From contig CARUPR010000006.1 of assembly GCA_949077035.1 (NCBI GenBank), positions 30,862-94,861 on the forward strand: a stretch of 64,000 bases of DNA. The letters run 5' to 3'. Each line of letters opens with the position of its first letter. Positions within the stretch are counted from its first letter, which is position 1. The notes beneath the pieces were generated by a model that saw only the letters and a program-made list of their open reading frames with translations, did no database searches and was not told where the DNA came from. Below, piece by piece: positions 43,187 through 51,163 of this stretch. A program made the translations under genes and the position numbers. The stretch comes from an uncultured Eubacteriales bacterium. Lineage in GTDB: Bacteria; Bacillota; Clostridia; Christensenellales; UBA1242.

Positions 43187-44464
43187 TTATTGTTCTCCTT
43201 TAAATTTTTTTCTCTTTAGATTTTTTTCTCTGCCATTTTCACCAGGCTTATAATAAATTCTATCTTTAAGTGAATCAGGAAGATATTGTTGATTAACATA
43301 TCCACCATAATCATGAGGATATTTATATTTTCCGTGTCCATCACTATTAGTGCTTGGATGGTTTTTTAAATGATTTGGGACCTTATTATCTGTATTTTTC
43401 TCTGCGTCCTCTCCTGCCAAATGCATTGCATTAATTACCGAGTTTGACTTTTCTGCCTCGCAAACATAAATAATTGCATGAGAAAGCGGTATCAACCCTT
43501 CGGGCTGCCCCATTTTTTCAAGAGCATACATCGCACTTGTTGAAAGGAGTAAAGCATTGCTGTCAGCCATTCCCACATCTTCAGAAGAATGTGCAACAAG
43601 CCTTCGAGCGATTATCATTGGGTCACAACCAGCTTTTATAAGCCTTTGGCTGTAATATAATGCCGCTTCAACATCACTTCCTCTCAAGCTCTTACAAAAA
43701 GCTGAAAGAAAGTCATAATACATATTTTCATCTAGAGATAAAGCTTTTCGGTCGGTTGATTGCTTTGCTACTTCTAAATCTAAATGAACTTTTTTGTCTT
43801 TTCCTATTGGTGTTGTCATAACTGCAAGCTCAAGCGAATTCAGCGAATTTCTAAGGTCTCCTCCGCAGGCAAATGAAAGATAATCAAGTGCCTCTTCGCT
43901 ATAATCAACTTGCATATTTCCAAGACCATTTTCTTTATCATTCAAAGCCCTTATCAGTGCTTTTTTTATATCCTTTGATGTAATAGATTTAAACTCGAAA
44001 ATTCTGCATCGCGAAACAATTGCCCTTGTCATTGATGTGTAAGGATTTTCTGTTGTTGTGCCAATAAAAAATATAGAGCCATCTTCTATCGCCTCAAGCA
44101 CACAATCTGACTGAGCCTTATTCCATCTATGACATTCATCCAATATCAAAAATGTGTCAGTGCCAAACATAGCCTTGTCAACTCTTGCCCTTTCAATAAT
44201 AGCTTTGGCATCGGCAACACCACTTGTTACAGCATTGATTTTTACATAATTTGCTTTCAGTGTATTAGCTATGATATTTGCAAGAGTAGTTTTCCCAGTC
44301 CCAGGTGGACCATAAAAAATACAGCTACCCAATGTGCCATAATTAATAGCTCTATATAAAAGTGTATTCTTACCAACGATATGTTCCTGCCCTACAAAGT
44401 CATCAAAGTTTTTTGGACGCATTTTCTCAGCAAGCGGAACTCTTTTTAAGTTGTCCATCAACAA
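43187..44464 (-). CDS. rarA: Replication-associated recombination protein A (RarA/MgsA ATPase)
   Basis: RarA is an AAA+ ATPase related to clamp loaders that acts at stalled forks. The 425-residue protein has PLAEKMRPKNFDDFVGQEHIVG at the start (read in parts), Walker A GPPGTGKTTLAN, Walker B LILDECHRWNKAQ, sensor 1 GTTTENPY and the C-terminal GCDPMIIARRLVAHSSEDVGMA tetramer domain. ATG at 44464 or the second Met. Confidence 0.96.
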   Translation of the reverse strand: MLMDNLKRVPLAEKMRPKNFDDFVGQEHIVGKNTLLYRAINYGTLGSCIFYGPPGTGKTTLANIIANTLKANYVKINAVTSGVADAKAIIERARVDKAMFGTDTFLILDECHRWNKAQSDCVLEAIEDGSIFFIGTTTENPYTSMTRAIVSRCRIFEFKSITSKDIKKALIRALNDKENGLGNMQVDYSEEALDYLSFACGGDLRNSLNSLELAVMTTPIGKDKKVHLDLEVAKQSTDRKALSLDENMYYDFLSAFCKSLRGSDVEAALYYSQRLIKAGCDPMIIARRLVAHSSEDVGMADSNALLLSTSAMYALEKMGQPEGLIPLSHAIIYVCEAEKSNSVINAMHLAGEDAEKNTDNKVPNHLKNHPSTNSDGHGKYKYPHDYGGYVNQQYLPDSLKDRIYYKPGENGREKNLKRKKFKGEQ

Positions 44465-44476
44465 TATATTACTATA

Positions 44477-45706
44477 CTACTCGGCAAAAGACAAGTATAT
44501 TTCACTATTTTTTTCAAATATTTCTTTTGTAAGCAGTGTAAAATTAAAATATTTAATTCTATCAGCAAACAAATATGTTGAATTATTGTGGACAACAAAA
44601 ACCCTCTTCCACCCTAAATTACGGAAGAATCGGACTTCTTTTAAGCCTTTGAAATCTTTTGAAATTTGAATACCTTTGCCTTCATTTTTTATTATCTCGG
44701 CTTTCATTTTTACCCATTTATTTTCACTTTCTTCATCTACATCAAATTTTTGCCATTTTTCCCATATATTCTGGGGCAAAGAGCGATTGAAAAGTTCGTC
44801 AAAATTACTATCTCGAGTTGTCACTTTTAAATCAAAAATTTCATTCATTTTGGCTTGTGATAATTCAAAGAAATAAGCTATATCTTTTGGTGATGAAATG
44901 ATATATTTATTCTCTCCAAAATTGAAATAAACACGTCTTGTTTCTTTTGCAAGCAGCTCTATTTCACATGATAAATTTATGCAAGCAAAGGTGCTGCTTT
45001 CAATGCCATTTAAAGTTGAGAATGTTATGTTTGCATTTTTTATATTAAAGTTGAAATATGCCTTTTCTTTGTTTGTGAGATTTTCAATTTCTATAGAATT
45101 GCAATTTTTTTTAAAAATATAATAACCTCTTGGAAGTGGCAAATTAAATTCAAACCTTATTGATTTTTTTTGATTTGATGTGTTTGTAAAAGATAAAAAA
45201 TAATTTTTGCCATTCAAAAGAAAGCACTTTGCATCTAAAATAACACCACCATCCATTACTTTTTTTCCATAAAAGTATGGGATAAAATCAAAAGAAACTT
45301 CCCTATCATTAAATTTTAAATACTCATATCTAAGCTGCTGCTGAAAATCACTATGAGTGAGATAATTTATATTCAAAGCTTTTATTGTATGATATAAATT
45401 AGCCCCCATTTCTTCCTTTAAAAGCAAAAAAGTTTTATCAAGAGATTTTATTTTTCTTGATGAAATTGCAGGTTTTTGAGTCAAAATAAGGTTAAAAGAA
45501 ACCTTCTTTTTTGCATTTAAAAAGGCTTTATAATAAATTTTATCAATAGGTTTGTCAAAGACAAATATAGGATAACTTCCATCTATCCCCACAGCATCCA
45601 ATAGCGCATAATCAACCTCTCCATCAATTTTGGGTGCATGATACTTTATCCTGTTGATTATCAAATTTTCTAAACTTAAAATATATTCATTCTTTGTCAT
45701 AGACAT
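44477..45706 (-). CDS. Uncharacterised 409-residue protein
   Basis: I do not recognise this protein. It has no signal peptide or membrane span. The centre (about 160-265) reads as a beta-rich region (ILDAKCFLLNGKNYFLSF, then RFEFNLPLPRGYYIFK) reminiscent of carbohydrate-related beta sandwiches. The N-terminal part is alpha/beta. No catalytic motif stands out. Its upstream gap contains repeat copy C and the terminator of the sialyltransferase-like gene, so it is transcribed separately, 12 bases before rarA. Confidence 0.6.
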   Translation of the reverse strand: MSMTKNEYILSLENLIINRIKYHAPKIDGEVDYALLDAVGIDGSYPIFVFDKPIDKIYYKAFLNAKKKVSFNLILTQKPAISSRKIKSLDKTFLLLKEEMGANLYHTIKALNINYLTHSDFQQQLRYEYLKFNDREVSFDFIPYFYGKKVMDGGVILDAKCFLLNGKNYFLSFTNTSNQKKSIRFEFNLPLPRGYYIFKKNCNSIEIENLTNKEKAYFNFNIKNANITFSTLNGIESSTFACINLSCEIELLAKETRRVYFNFGENKYIISSPKDIAYFFELSQAKMNEIFDLKVTTRDSNFDELFNRSLPQNIWEKWQKFDVDEESENKWVKMKAEIIKNEGKGIQISKDFKGLKEVRFFRNLGWKRVFVVHNNSTYLFADRIKYFNFTLLTKEIFEKNSEIYLSFAE

Positions 45707-45827
45707 TTTATTGACAAATCTTATTGTTTTAAAACATATTTTTTAGAGAATTGAAAAGGAAATACTCTTTTTGTTCGCTTTTCTTACCTTTAAGAAAAAG
45801 CACCAAATTCAATCTTGTCTCTTTACG

Positions 45828-45863
45828 AAAAGAAAGCACTCACGCTCTGCCTATCTTGCGTTC
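45828..45863 (-). repeat. Dispersed intergenic repeat, copy C, with a weaker half-copy
   Basis: This is the third copy of the repeat (see 12175). A second, weaker match lies just beside it at about 45791-45821 (AGAAAAAGCAC...ATCTTGTCTC), so this gap may hold an imperfect tandem pair. It lies directly after the 45868-45897 terminator. Confidence 0.45.
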
Positions 45864-45867
45864 CTAA

Positions 45868-45897
45868 AAAAAATCACAATAAAAATTGTGATTTTTT
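45868..45897 (-). terminator. Terminator after the sialyltransferase-like gene
   Basis: A 13-bp stem, AAAAAATCACAAT (45868-45880) with ATTGTGATTTTTT (45885-45897), on a 4-base loop. Confidence 0.85.
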
Positions 45898-45901
45898 AAA
45901 A

Positions 45902-47599
45902 TTATCTGCTTACTTCTTCATACTTAGAATTTTCTTCATTCAATTTATAGAAATTTAATTTGTTTTTATCTGCATTATAAACTGCGATATCATACTTTGT
46001 AGTATCATTAAATTCTAAAATAAATGATTTATCTGATGTTACAACTCCATATTCACCAACAATAGCTTTACGCATAAAAATTTCCATATTATCTTTATAC
46101 GCCTCACCAAAATTGTTTTTAGCAGCATTGAACAATGCGCAGCTTTTTTCTTTGGTCAATGAAACAAAAGTTGTAGATGCAAATCCAGAACAAAAAGCTT
46201 CTGGGTTGAAGAAAAAGATAAGTTCTGCAGGGATAGTTGAATCTATGTCAATAAGCCCCCAGCTTTCAAGTCTTTCCAGTTTACCTTTCACTGAATTTGT
46301 TGGATTTTTAGGATGACCTTTATAATAATAAACATAGTCATCTCCATAATAAGCCATTGTCGCTTTTACGTATTGTTCAAAATATGTATTATTTTCAGTA
46401 TCAGTCCAAGTCCCTAAAATAACCATGATTTCTTTGTCTTGTTCTACCGCTTTTTCAAACATATTATCACTAAACTTGTATAATTTTTTCAATTTGTCTA
46501 CATTGAAATATGCATCATTATCGGTTGGAATAGCATCCAATAAACCTTTTAAATCACGCACTTTGATATTTTCGGTTGCTTCAACTTTTGCATAAAAATC
46601 AGGATTGTTGTTTGCAAGTGTTCCATTTATTCTTGTGAGCCACCATTCAACATTACTTTCTTCTCTTGCCATAACAAAAGCATATTCTCTTAGCTTTTCT
46701 GCCTTTATTTCAACATTTGAAAATACAGTATAAGTCCCCTTTTTAGCAACCTGCTTTTTCAATTTAGCCCATTGTGCAGCCATTCTAGCATATTCTGTTT
46801 CGGCATTTGAATTATCAAAATGCTTGTTGAAATATGAGAATGAAGCGGTGCCATCTGAAAGCATTACCACATTATAGTTTTCTGTTGGTATTCCATTAGC
46901 TATTGTTGCTTGAACCCAGCCATAGTTGAAATAATCATTGTAGTAAAGATGAAACTTCGAGTTTTTGTTTATCTCATAAAGTTCTTTCACATAAGCACTT
47001 GTTTTTTTATAGATACTTTTTTCGTTGTCATCTAAAAATTCACTTGTGTCTGCAATTGGCAAAGGATAAACATTATTTGGGACATTATTCCAATTCCAAG
47101 CTCCACTTCTTTTAAGCCAAACAAATGTTGGTATTCTGCCATTGTCAGTAATTTCATCCAAAGCCAAACTGAACATAGTCACTGGCATGGTTGCTGTAAT
47201 AGGCGCAATATTATATTCATCTGCCGATAAATTTACATTTACAGTTTTCTTGGCAAGATAAATACCTTTTTTTGCTTCCACTTTTATGGTTAATTTTCCA
47301 TAAATACCATCAATTTCCTTTTCGCCTGAAATAAGCTCCAGCAATTGAGTTGTTTCTTCCATGCGAATTAAATCACTATTATGATAAACCTTAATAGTCA
47401 TTTTATCAATAGGTTTTGACGTATCCCATTCAAGCTTGAATTTTTGAGAGTCTTCTATCTGCGTTGCAGCAATATTTAAATCTACCTTTAAAACAGTGCA
47501 ATAAATAATAGGAAAGATTATTGCAAAGGCTAAGATACAAGCAAGGAAGACAACCAGCGGAATCCAAACTTTTTTTGATGATTTAATTTTATCAAACAT
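45902..47599 (-). CDS. Membrane-anchored protein with Ig-like and sialyltransferase-like (GT-B) domains
   Basis: A 565-residue protein with a basic N-terminus, one span (11-37) and a large outside part. Residues about 40-140 look like an Ig/Fn3-type beta domain. Residues about 150-540 resemble bacterial sialyl/polysialyltransferases (GT52/GT38 type): LSDG at 247-250 in place of the D/E-D/E-G motif, the HP motif in YYKGHPKNPT (424-433), then IPAE (456-459) and GFASTT (472-477). An extracytoplasmic location for a nucleotide-sugar enzyme would be unusual; it might be an inactive carbohydrate-binding relative. Its promoter holds a G8 tract. Confidence 0.6.
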   Translation of the reverse strand: MFDKIKSSKKVWIPLVVFLACILAFAIIFPIIYCTVLKVDLNIAATQIEDSQKFKLEWDTSKPIDKMTIKVYHNSDLIRMEETTQLLELISGEKEIDGIYGKLTIKVEAKKGIYLAKKTVNVNLSADEYNIAPITATMPVTMFSLALDEITDNGRIPTFVWLKRSGAWNWNNVPNNVYPLPIADTSEFLDDNEKSIYKKTSAYVKELYEINKNSKFHLYYNDYFNYGWVQATIANGIPTENYNVVMLSDGTASFSYFNKHFDNSNAETEYARMAAQWAKLKKQVAKKGTYTVFSNVEIKAEKLREYAFVMAREESNVEWWLTRINGTLANNNPDFYAKVEATENIKVRDLKGLLDAIPTDNDAYFNVDKLKKLYKFSDNMFEKAVEQDKEIMVILGTWTDTENNTYFEQYVKATMAYYGDDYVYYYKGHPKNPTNSVKGKLERLESWGLIDIDSTIPAELIFFFNPEAFCSGFASTTFVSLTKEKSCALFNAAKNNFGEAYKDNMEIFMRKAIVGEYGVVTSDKSFILEFNDTTKYDIAVYNADKNKLNFYKLNEENSKYEEVSR

Positions 47600-47617
47600 T
47601 TTTACCTCCTATTATCT

Positions 47618-47644
47618 ATTTTACCCCCCCCGGTAAAAAGTCAA
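47618..47644 (-). promoter_or_regulatory. Promoter with G8 tract in the spacer (candidate slipped-strand switch)
   Basis: TTGACT (47639-47644) and TAAAAT (47618-47623) are separated by 15 bases that include GGGGGGGG (47624-47631) after TTTTACC. The tract and its flanks also form a TTTTACC/GGTAAAA inverted repeat. An AGGAGG site follows at once and the ATG is at 47599. Two added G would bring the spacer to the optimal 17. Confidence 0.6.
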
Positions 47645-47752
47645 GTTTATGGAGGAAATTTAAAAAATAATTTAAAATTTTGTAAAATAAAAGGTAAATA
47701 ATAAGATTTTTATCACTCATTTTTAAATATTTTTTATATATCAAAAAAAAAT

Positions 47753-47771
47753 ACCGACCTTAAAGGTCGGT
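47753..47771 (-). terminator. Terminator of rnpB
   Basis: A perfect 8-bp stem, ACCGACCT (47753-47760) with AGGTCGGT (47764-47771), followed by a run of T on the minus strand. Confidence 0.9.
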
Positions 47772-48095
47772 AAGCTATGCTGTAAGCCGAGTTCTGTATT
47801 AGACAATCATCTATCTAGCCCTGCCATTGCTGACAGGTTCAAGCGGTTCGTTCGGGGCGTGAGAGAACAAGCACTATTGCCCTTTTGACCTTGCATCAGG
47901 TGGGGTTTACAGAGCCTTGACCATCTCCAGTCAAGCGGTGGTCTCTTACACCACCTTTCCATCCTTACCATAAATGGCGGTTTATTTCTGTTGCACTATC
48001 CCTAGAGTCGCCTCCGCTGGCCGTTAGCCAGCACCCAGTTCTCTTGATGCTCGGACTTTCCTCATCATAAAATGACGCGATTGTCTGCATAACTT
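47772..48095 (-). ncRNA. rnpB: RNase P RNA, class A
   Basis: This is the catalytic RNA that matures tRNA 5' ends. Conserved GAGGAAAGTCCGAGC lies near the 5' side, and the 3' side ends in GAACTCGGCTTAC. P1 forms between 48087-48095 and 47772-47780 (9 bp with one G-T), and P2 between GACAATC and GATTGTC. Length is about 324 bases. Expected internal features such as GCTGGCTAACGGCCAGC and GGTAAGGATGGAAAGGTGG are present. Confidence 0.97.
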
Positions 48096-48101
48096 ATTTG
48101 T

Positions 48102-48130
48102 ATTATAGCACAAAATAAAATATAAGTCAA
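48102..48130 (-). promoter_or_regulatory. Promoter of rnpB
   Basis: TTGACT (48125-48130), 17 bases, TATAAT (48102-48107). The start falls at the mature 5' end. The -35 box lies just past the stop codon of the upstream gene. Confidence 0.8.
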
Positions 48131-48133
48131 GCA

Positions 48134-49501
48134 TCAACCAACGGTAAAAAGTGCTTTTACCTTATTAATCTTTCTATCCGAGAAGAAGGCTTTAATTATT
48201 CCGTCTTGAGAAATTTTAATAGCTGTCCCATACTTGGAAAGAGTTGTAGCAGCAGCAAGTCTTCCACCACCTTCACTTCCAGCTTCAATTTTTAAAATTG
48301 CACCAACTGCAATTATTCTACCCTCACTATCAATGACAATCGCACCATCCATACTTACAAGTTCAAGCCTAAGTTTTCTTGAAAGTTCATGAAAAGGTTT
48401 ACCATTAATAATTTTTCGGATACACTGGGCTTTTACGCATCGTTGTTCTTGTAAAAAGGTAAGATAAGGCACATTGTATGTTGCTTCAACTGAAGATAAT
48501 GTCTGAAGATTATATAATCTTCCAGCAACCTCCAATACCTGAGCTTTCTTAAGCTCAAAATAATGTTCATCAATAATGTCATGTGCATTGATATGAGTAA
48601 GTGCATTTTCTATTTCATCTTTGTTTAAATAGACAATACAACCACCTTTATATGAATAAGAACTGTCTAGTGCTGTGTAATAAATAGAACGGCGGATATC
48701 TTTAATTGAATAATTCCCACGATAAGATAACAATTGAATAACCTCTTCATGAGAATAGATATTCCATCTGCCAAGTCTATTAGCAAAAAGCAGATTTCTA
48801 TTTTTAAATATTAATATATCACCATTTACAGTAAGGACAATTCCTATTCTTCGCTCATTGCAATATCTTGCAACATTTTCATATTCATAAGGACAGATTG
48901 TAGGCAATTTTTTCACCTTATCCATTTGAACATAACCAATCAAATTGCCCTTTTTGTCAAATTCTATATAGGAAGAAAGACCATCACTTAAAAGTGCAAA
49001 AAAATCATTACTCATGATATTTGAGAAATTTATTGCATCTTCTTGACCACTTATATCTTGACCAAGATTTAAAATAATACCCATTGCAATTTTTCTGCCT
49101 TCATAAGTTCTGGCAGACCACTTTTGTATTTCATTGATAATTGAAAACATACAATTTGCAGTTTCTTGTTCACAAATCGACTGACAAATAGATTTTTCAA
49201 TAGCATTTTCTTGAAGCACAGAAATATAGCTATCATCCTGAAGAGGAATAAGAGCAATCTTGTTGATTTCAGCAATAATAGATTTTAAAAGGTTTACTTC
49301 AAAAACTTGAAAAGGCTGTCCCCTTTTCAAAATAAGTCTATATTCATCTGCCTTAGTAGGTTTTATAAGAAGAGTGTTTCTTTTTCCATAAGCAACTTCA
49401 TTGTCTCGCAAAGAAGATTCAGCTTCACCATCAATAAAAGAACCTGTAAACAAAGGCAAAATTAATTTATCCACAAATTTATAAAATTCTTGTTTGTCCA
49501 T
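48134..49501 (-). CDS. Diadenylate-cyclase-like (DAC/DisA_N) protein with altered RHR motif
   Basis: This 455-residue protein has an unfamiliar N-terminal part (about 1-265, perhaps a sensor domain) and a C-terminal DAC fold (about 272-440). The DGA motif is clear (385-387, LVSMDGAIVID). The second motif, normally (G)TRHR-A, reads GGGRLAAA (411-418), so the central His is lost. The segment SKYGTAIKISQDGII follows, as in DAC proteins. It may still make c-di-AMP, make another nucleotide, or be a binding pseudoenzyme. It is downstream of sigK with its own promoter and upstream of rnpB. Confidence 0.65.
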   Translation of the reverse strand: MDKQEFYKFVDKLILPLFTGSFIDGEAESSLRDNEVAYGKRNTLLIKPTKADEYRLILKRGQPFQVFEVNLLKSIIAEINKIALIPLQDDSYISVLQENAIEKSICQSICEQETANCMFSIINEIQKWSARTYEGRKIAMGIILNLGQDISGQEDAINFSNIMSNDFFALLSDGLSSYIEFDKKGNLIGYVQMDKVKKLPTICPYEYENVARYCNERRIGIVLTVNGDILIFKNRNLLFANRLGRWNIYSHEEVIQLLSYRGNYSIKDIRRSIYYTALDSSYSYKGGCIVYLNKDEIENALTHINAHDIIDEHYFELKKAQVLEVAGRLYNLQTLSSVEATYNVPYLTFLQEQRCVKAQCIRKIINGKPFHELSRKLRLELVSMDGAIVIDSEGRIIAVGAILKIEAGSEGGGRLAAATTLSKYGTAIKISQDGIIKAFFSDRKINKVKALFTVG

Positions 49502-49746
49502 ATTTACTCCAACTTTTAATAAAAATGAACGCCAAAATCAATAAAATAATAAAAAAAATGACTTTGACAACTCCATTATATATTATTTTTTTTGCTTATA
49601 CAATAATTTTTTATAATATTTTTTATATTTTTTTTATTTTTCTACATTTTTATTTCAATAAAAATTATTTTTTTTAATATTTTTTTTGATTTTTATATTT
49701 TTTTAATTTATTTTTAGCTTTTAATTATTTTTTAATATTAAAAATT
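49502..49746. other. Very AT-rich gap between sigK and the DAC-like gene
   Basis: A 245-base stretch with long T runs and only a few G or C residues. Apart from the promoter at 49575-49603, I see no gene, clear hairpin terminator or repeat unit. Confidence 0.5.
49575..49603 (-). promoter_or_regulatory. Promoter of the DAC-like gene
   Basis: TTGTAT (49598-49603), 17 bases, TATAAT (49575-49580). Confidence 0.55.
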
Positions 49747-50484
49747 TTATTTATTTATTTTTTTAAGCAATTCAATATCTTTTTCATCGAAATTTTCTTT
49801 TTCCATATTTTTTTGCAAGATTTTAATGATTTTATTTTCAATTCTTGAAATATATGACCTTGAAATTCCAAAAATATCGGCAACTTCCTTTTGTGTTTTT
49901 ATAGTATAGCCACAAAGACCATATCTATATTTCAATATTTCTTGTTCCATAGATGTCAGATTTTTTTCCATTATTTTCATAATATCCATCATCAGACATC
50001 CTACTTCAACTTTTTCAAATACATCATCCTCATCTTCCGATGGTATAAGATTTGCAAGTTCTAAATCATCACTATCATTTTTAGGTGCAAGCATTGTATT
50101 TAAAGATATGGTATCCTTATGTTTTTTGTTGGAGCGAATAAGCATAAGTATTTCATTTTCGATACATCTTGAAGCATAGGTAGACAAAAGGACACCCTTT
50201 TGGCTGTCAAAACTGTCAACCGCCTTAATAAGCCCGATAGTCCCAACCGATATCAAATCATCAGCCTCGAGTGAATTATTGTATTTTTTTACTATGTGAG
50301 CCACAAGCCTCAAGTTATGGTTGATTAAAACATCCCGAGCCTGCTTCTCGCCAGCTTCAAGTTTTTTAATCCAAACTCCTTCTTCCTCTTTTGATAGAGG
50401 CTTTGGAAAGCCTTGAATAGAACTTACAAAAGATGTGAAACAACAAATTTGCCCCATAAACTTTGCAAAACTTTCATAAATCAT
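49747..50484 (-). CDS. sigK: RNA polymerase sigma factor for late mother-cell genes, uninterrupted
   Basis: This is sigma-K. The hydrophobic pro-sequence (about 1-25) precedes FPKPLSKEEE, then LINHNLRLVAHIVKKY, DDLISVGTIGLIKAVDSF and RCIENEILMLIR, the SigK core. Region 4 has EILKYRYGL and a helix-turn-helix with KEVADIFGISRSYISRIE. The frame is intact with no skin-type insertion. A TTG at 50514 also opens the frame, but ATG at 50484 has GAGGG eight bases upstream. Processing of the pro-sequence in the mother cell is established for this family. Confidence 0.9.
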   Translation of the reverse strand: MIYESFAKFMGQICCFTSFVSSIQGFPKPLSKEEEGVWIKKLEAGEKQARDVLINHNLRLVAHIVKKYNNSLEADDLISVGTIGLIKAVDSFDSQKGVLLSTYASRCIENEILMLIRSNKKHKDTISLNTMLAPKNDSDDLELANLIPSEDEDDVFEKVEVGCLMMDIMKIMEKNLTSMEQEILKYRYGLCGYTIKTQKEVADIFGISRSYISRIENKIIKILQKNMEKENFDEKDIELLKKINK

Positions 50485-50573
50485 AAACACCGCCCTCGAA
50501 AAACTCGATAGCAATATATATGTAGAAATTTGTCGAAACTTGCTTGTCTATCAAAATTTTAGTGTTAAAAAAC

Positions 50574-50604
50574 AAAAAAACCATGATACTAACATGGCTT
50601 TTTT
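50574..50604 (-). terminator. Terminator between the GNAT gene and sigK
   Basis: Core stem CCATG (50581-50585) with CATGG (50593-50597), with A- and T-runs on each side. Confidence 0.7.
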
Positions 50605-50684
50605 AATTTTATCAATATTTAAAAAGGAAAAACAATTTTTCTATTAATTTGAAAAATTTTAAAGTATTTTAAAATTAAAATAAT

Positions 50685-51149
50685 TTATTCCAATTCATTT
50701 TCTTGGTCTTTTTGATTATAAGCTTCAAACATCTTATCAAAAATTTCATAAGGTATATCTTCTACCTCAAAAGGTAAATCTGTCATTTGTGGAGAGGTTT
50801 TATAAACTATAAGGTCATAATCTTCTCTTTCAATTTCATAACCATTTCTATTGTAAAAACGTCTAACAACATCCCCTTCTTCACCTTTTGGCCAAAATTT
50901 CCCTTCAAGGCACCAAAGTCTGTGTTTGACACAATCATTTTCAAAGATTCGCATAAGGTTTGAGCCAACCTGTTCATCTTTTAAATGTCTATAATCTCTA
51001 TCAACACCTACAAAGTAAAGCCAAGCACTATCTTCTTTGATTTTGTATGTCAAATGCCCAATCATCTTATCATTAAGAATAGCTCCGATATAAACTATAT
51101 CTTTTTCATCTTTAGCTTTTACATAATTGATTTTAAATTTTTCTTGCAT
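50685..51149 (-). CDS. GNAT-family acetyltransferase-like protein
   Basis: A 154-residue protein with a GNAT core: ILNDKMIGHLTYKI, then WLYFVGVDRDYRHLKDEQVGSNLM (read in parts), which covers the acetyl-CoA binding turn, and RRFYNRNGYEIE near the end. The R/Q-x-x-G-x-G/A turn is altered to DEQVGSNL, so catalytic use of acetyl-CoA is likely but not certain. It follows ftsY by 14 bases. Confidence 0.65.
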   Translation of the reverse strand: MQEKFKINYVKAKDEKDIVYIGAILNDKMIGHLTYKIKEDSAWLYFVGVDRDYRHLKDEQVGSNLMRIFENDCVKHRLWCLEGKFWPKGEEGDVVRRFYNRNGYEIEREDYDLIVYKTSPQMTDLPFEVEDIPYEIFDKMFEAYNQKDQENELE

Positions 51150-51163
51150 ATTTCCCTCTTAAG

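Noticed and set aside
49502..49746. AT-rich stretch considered as a replication origin
   Set aside because: No DnaA boxes were seen and the neighbours are not origin genes.
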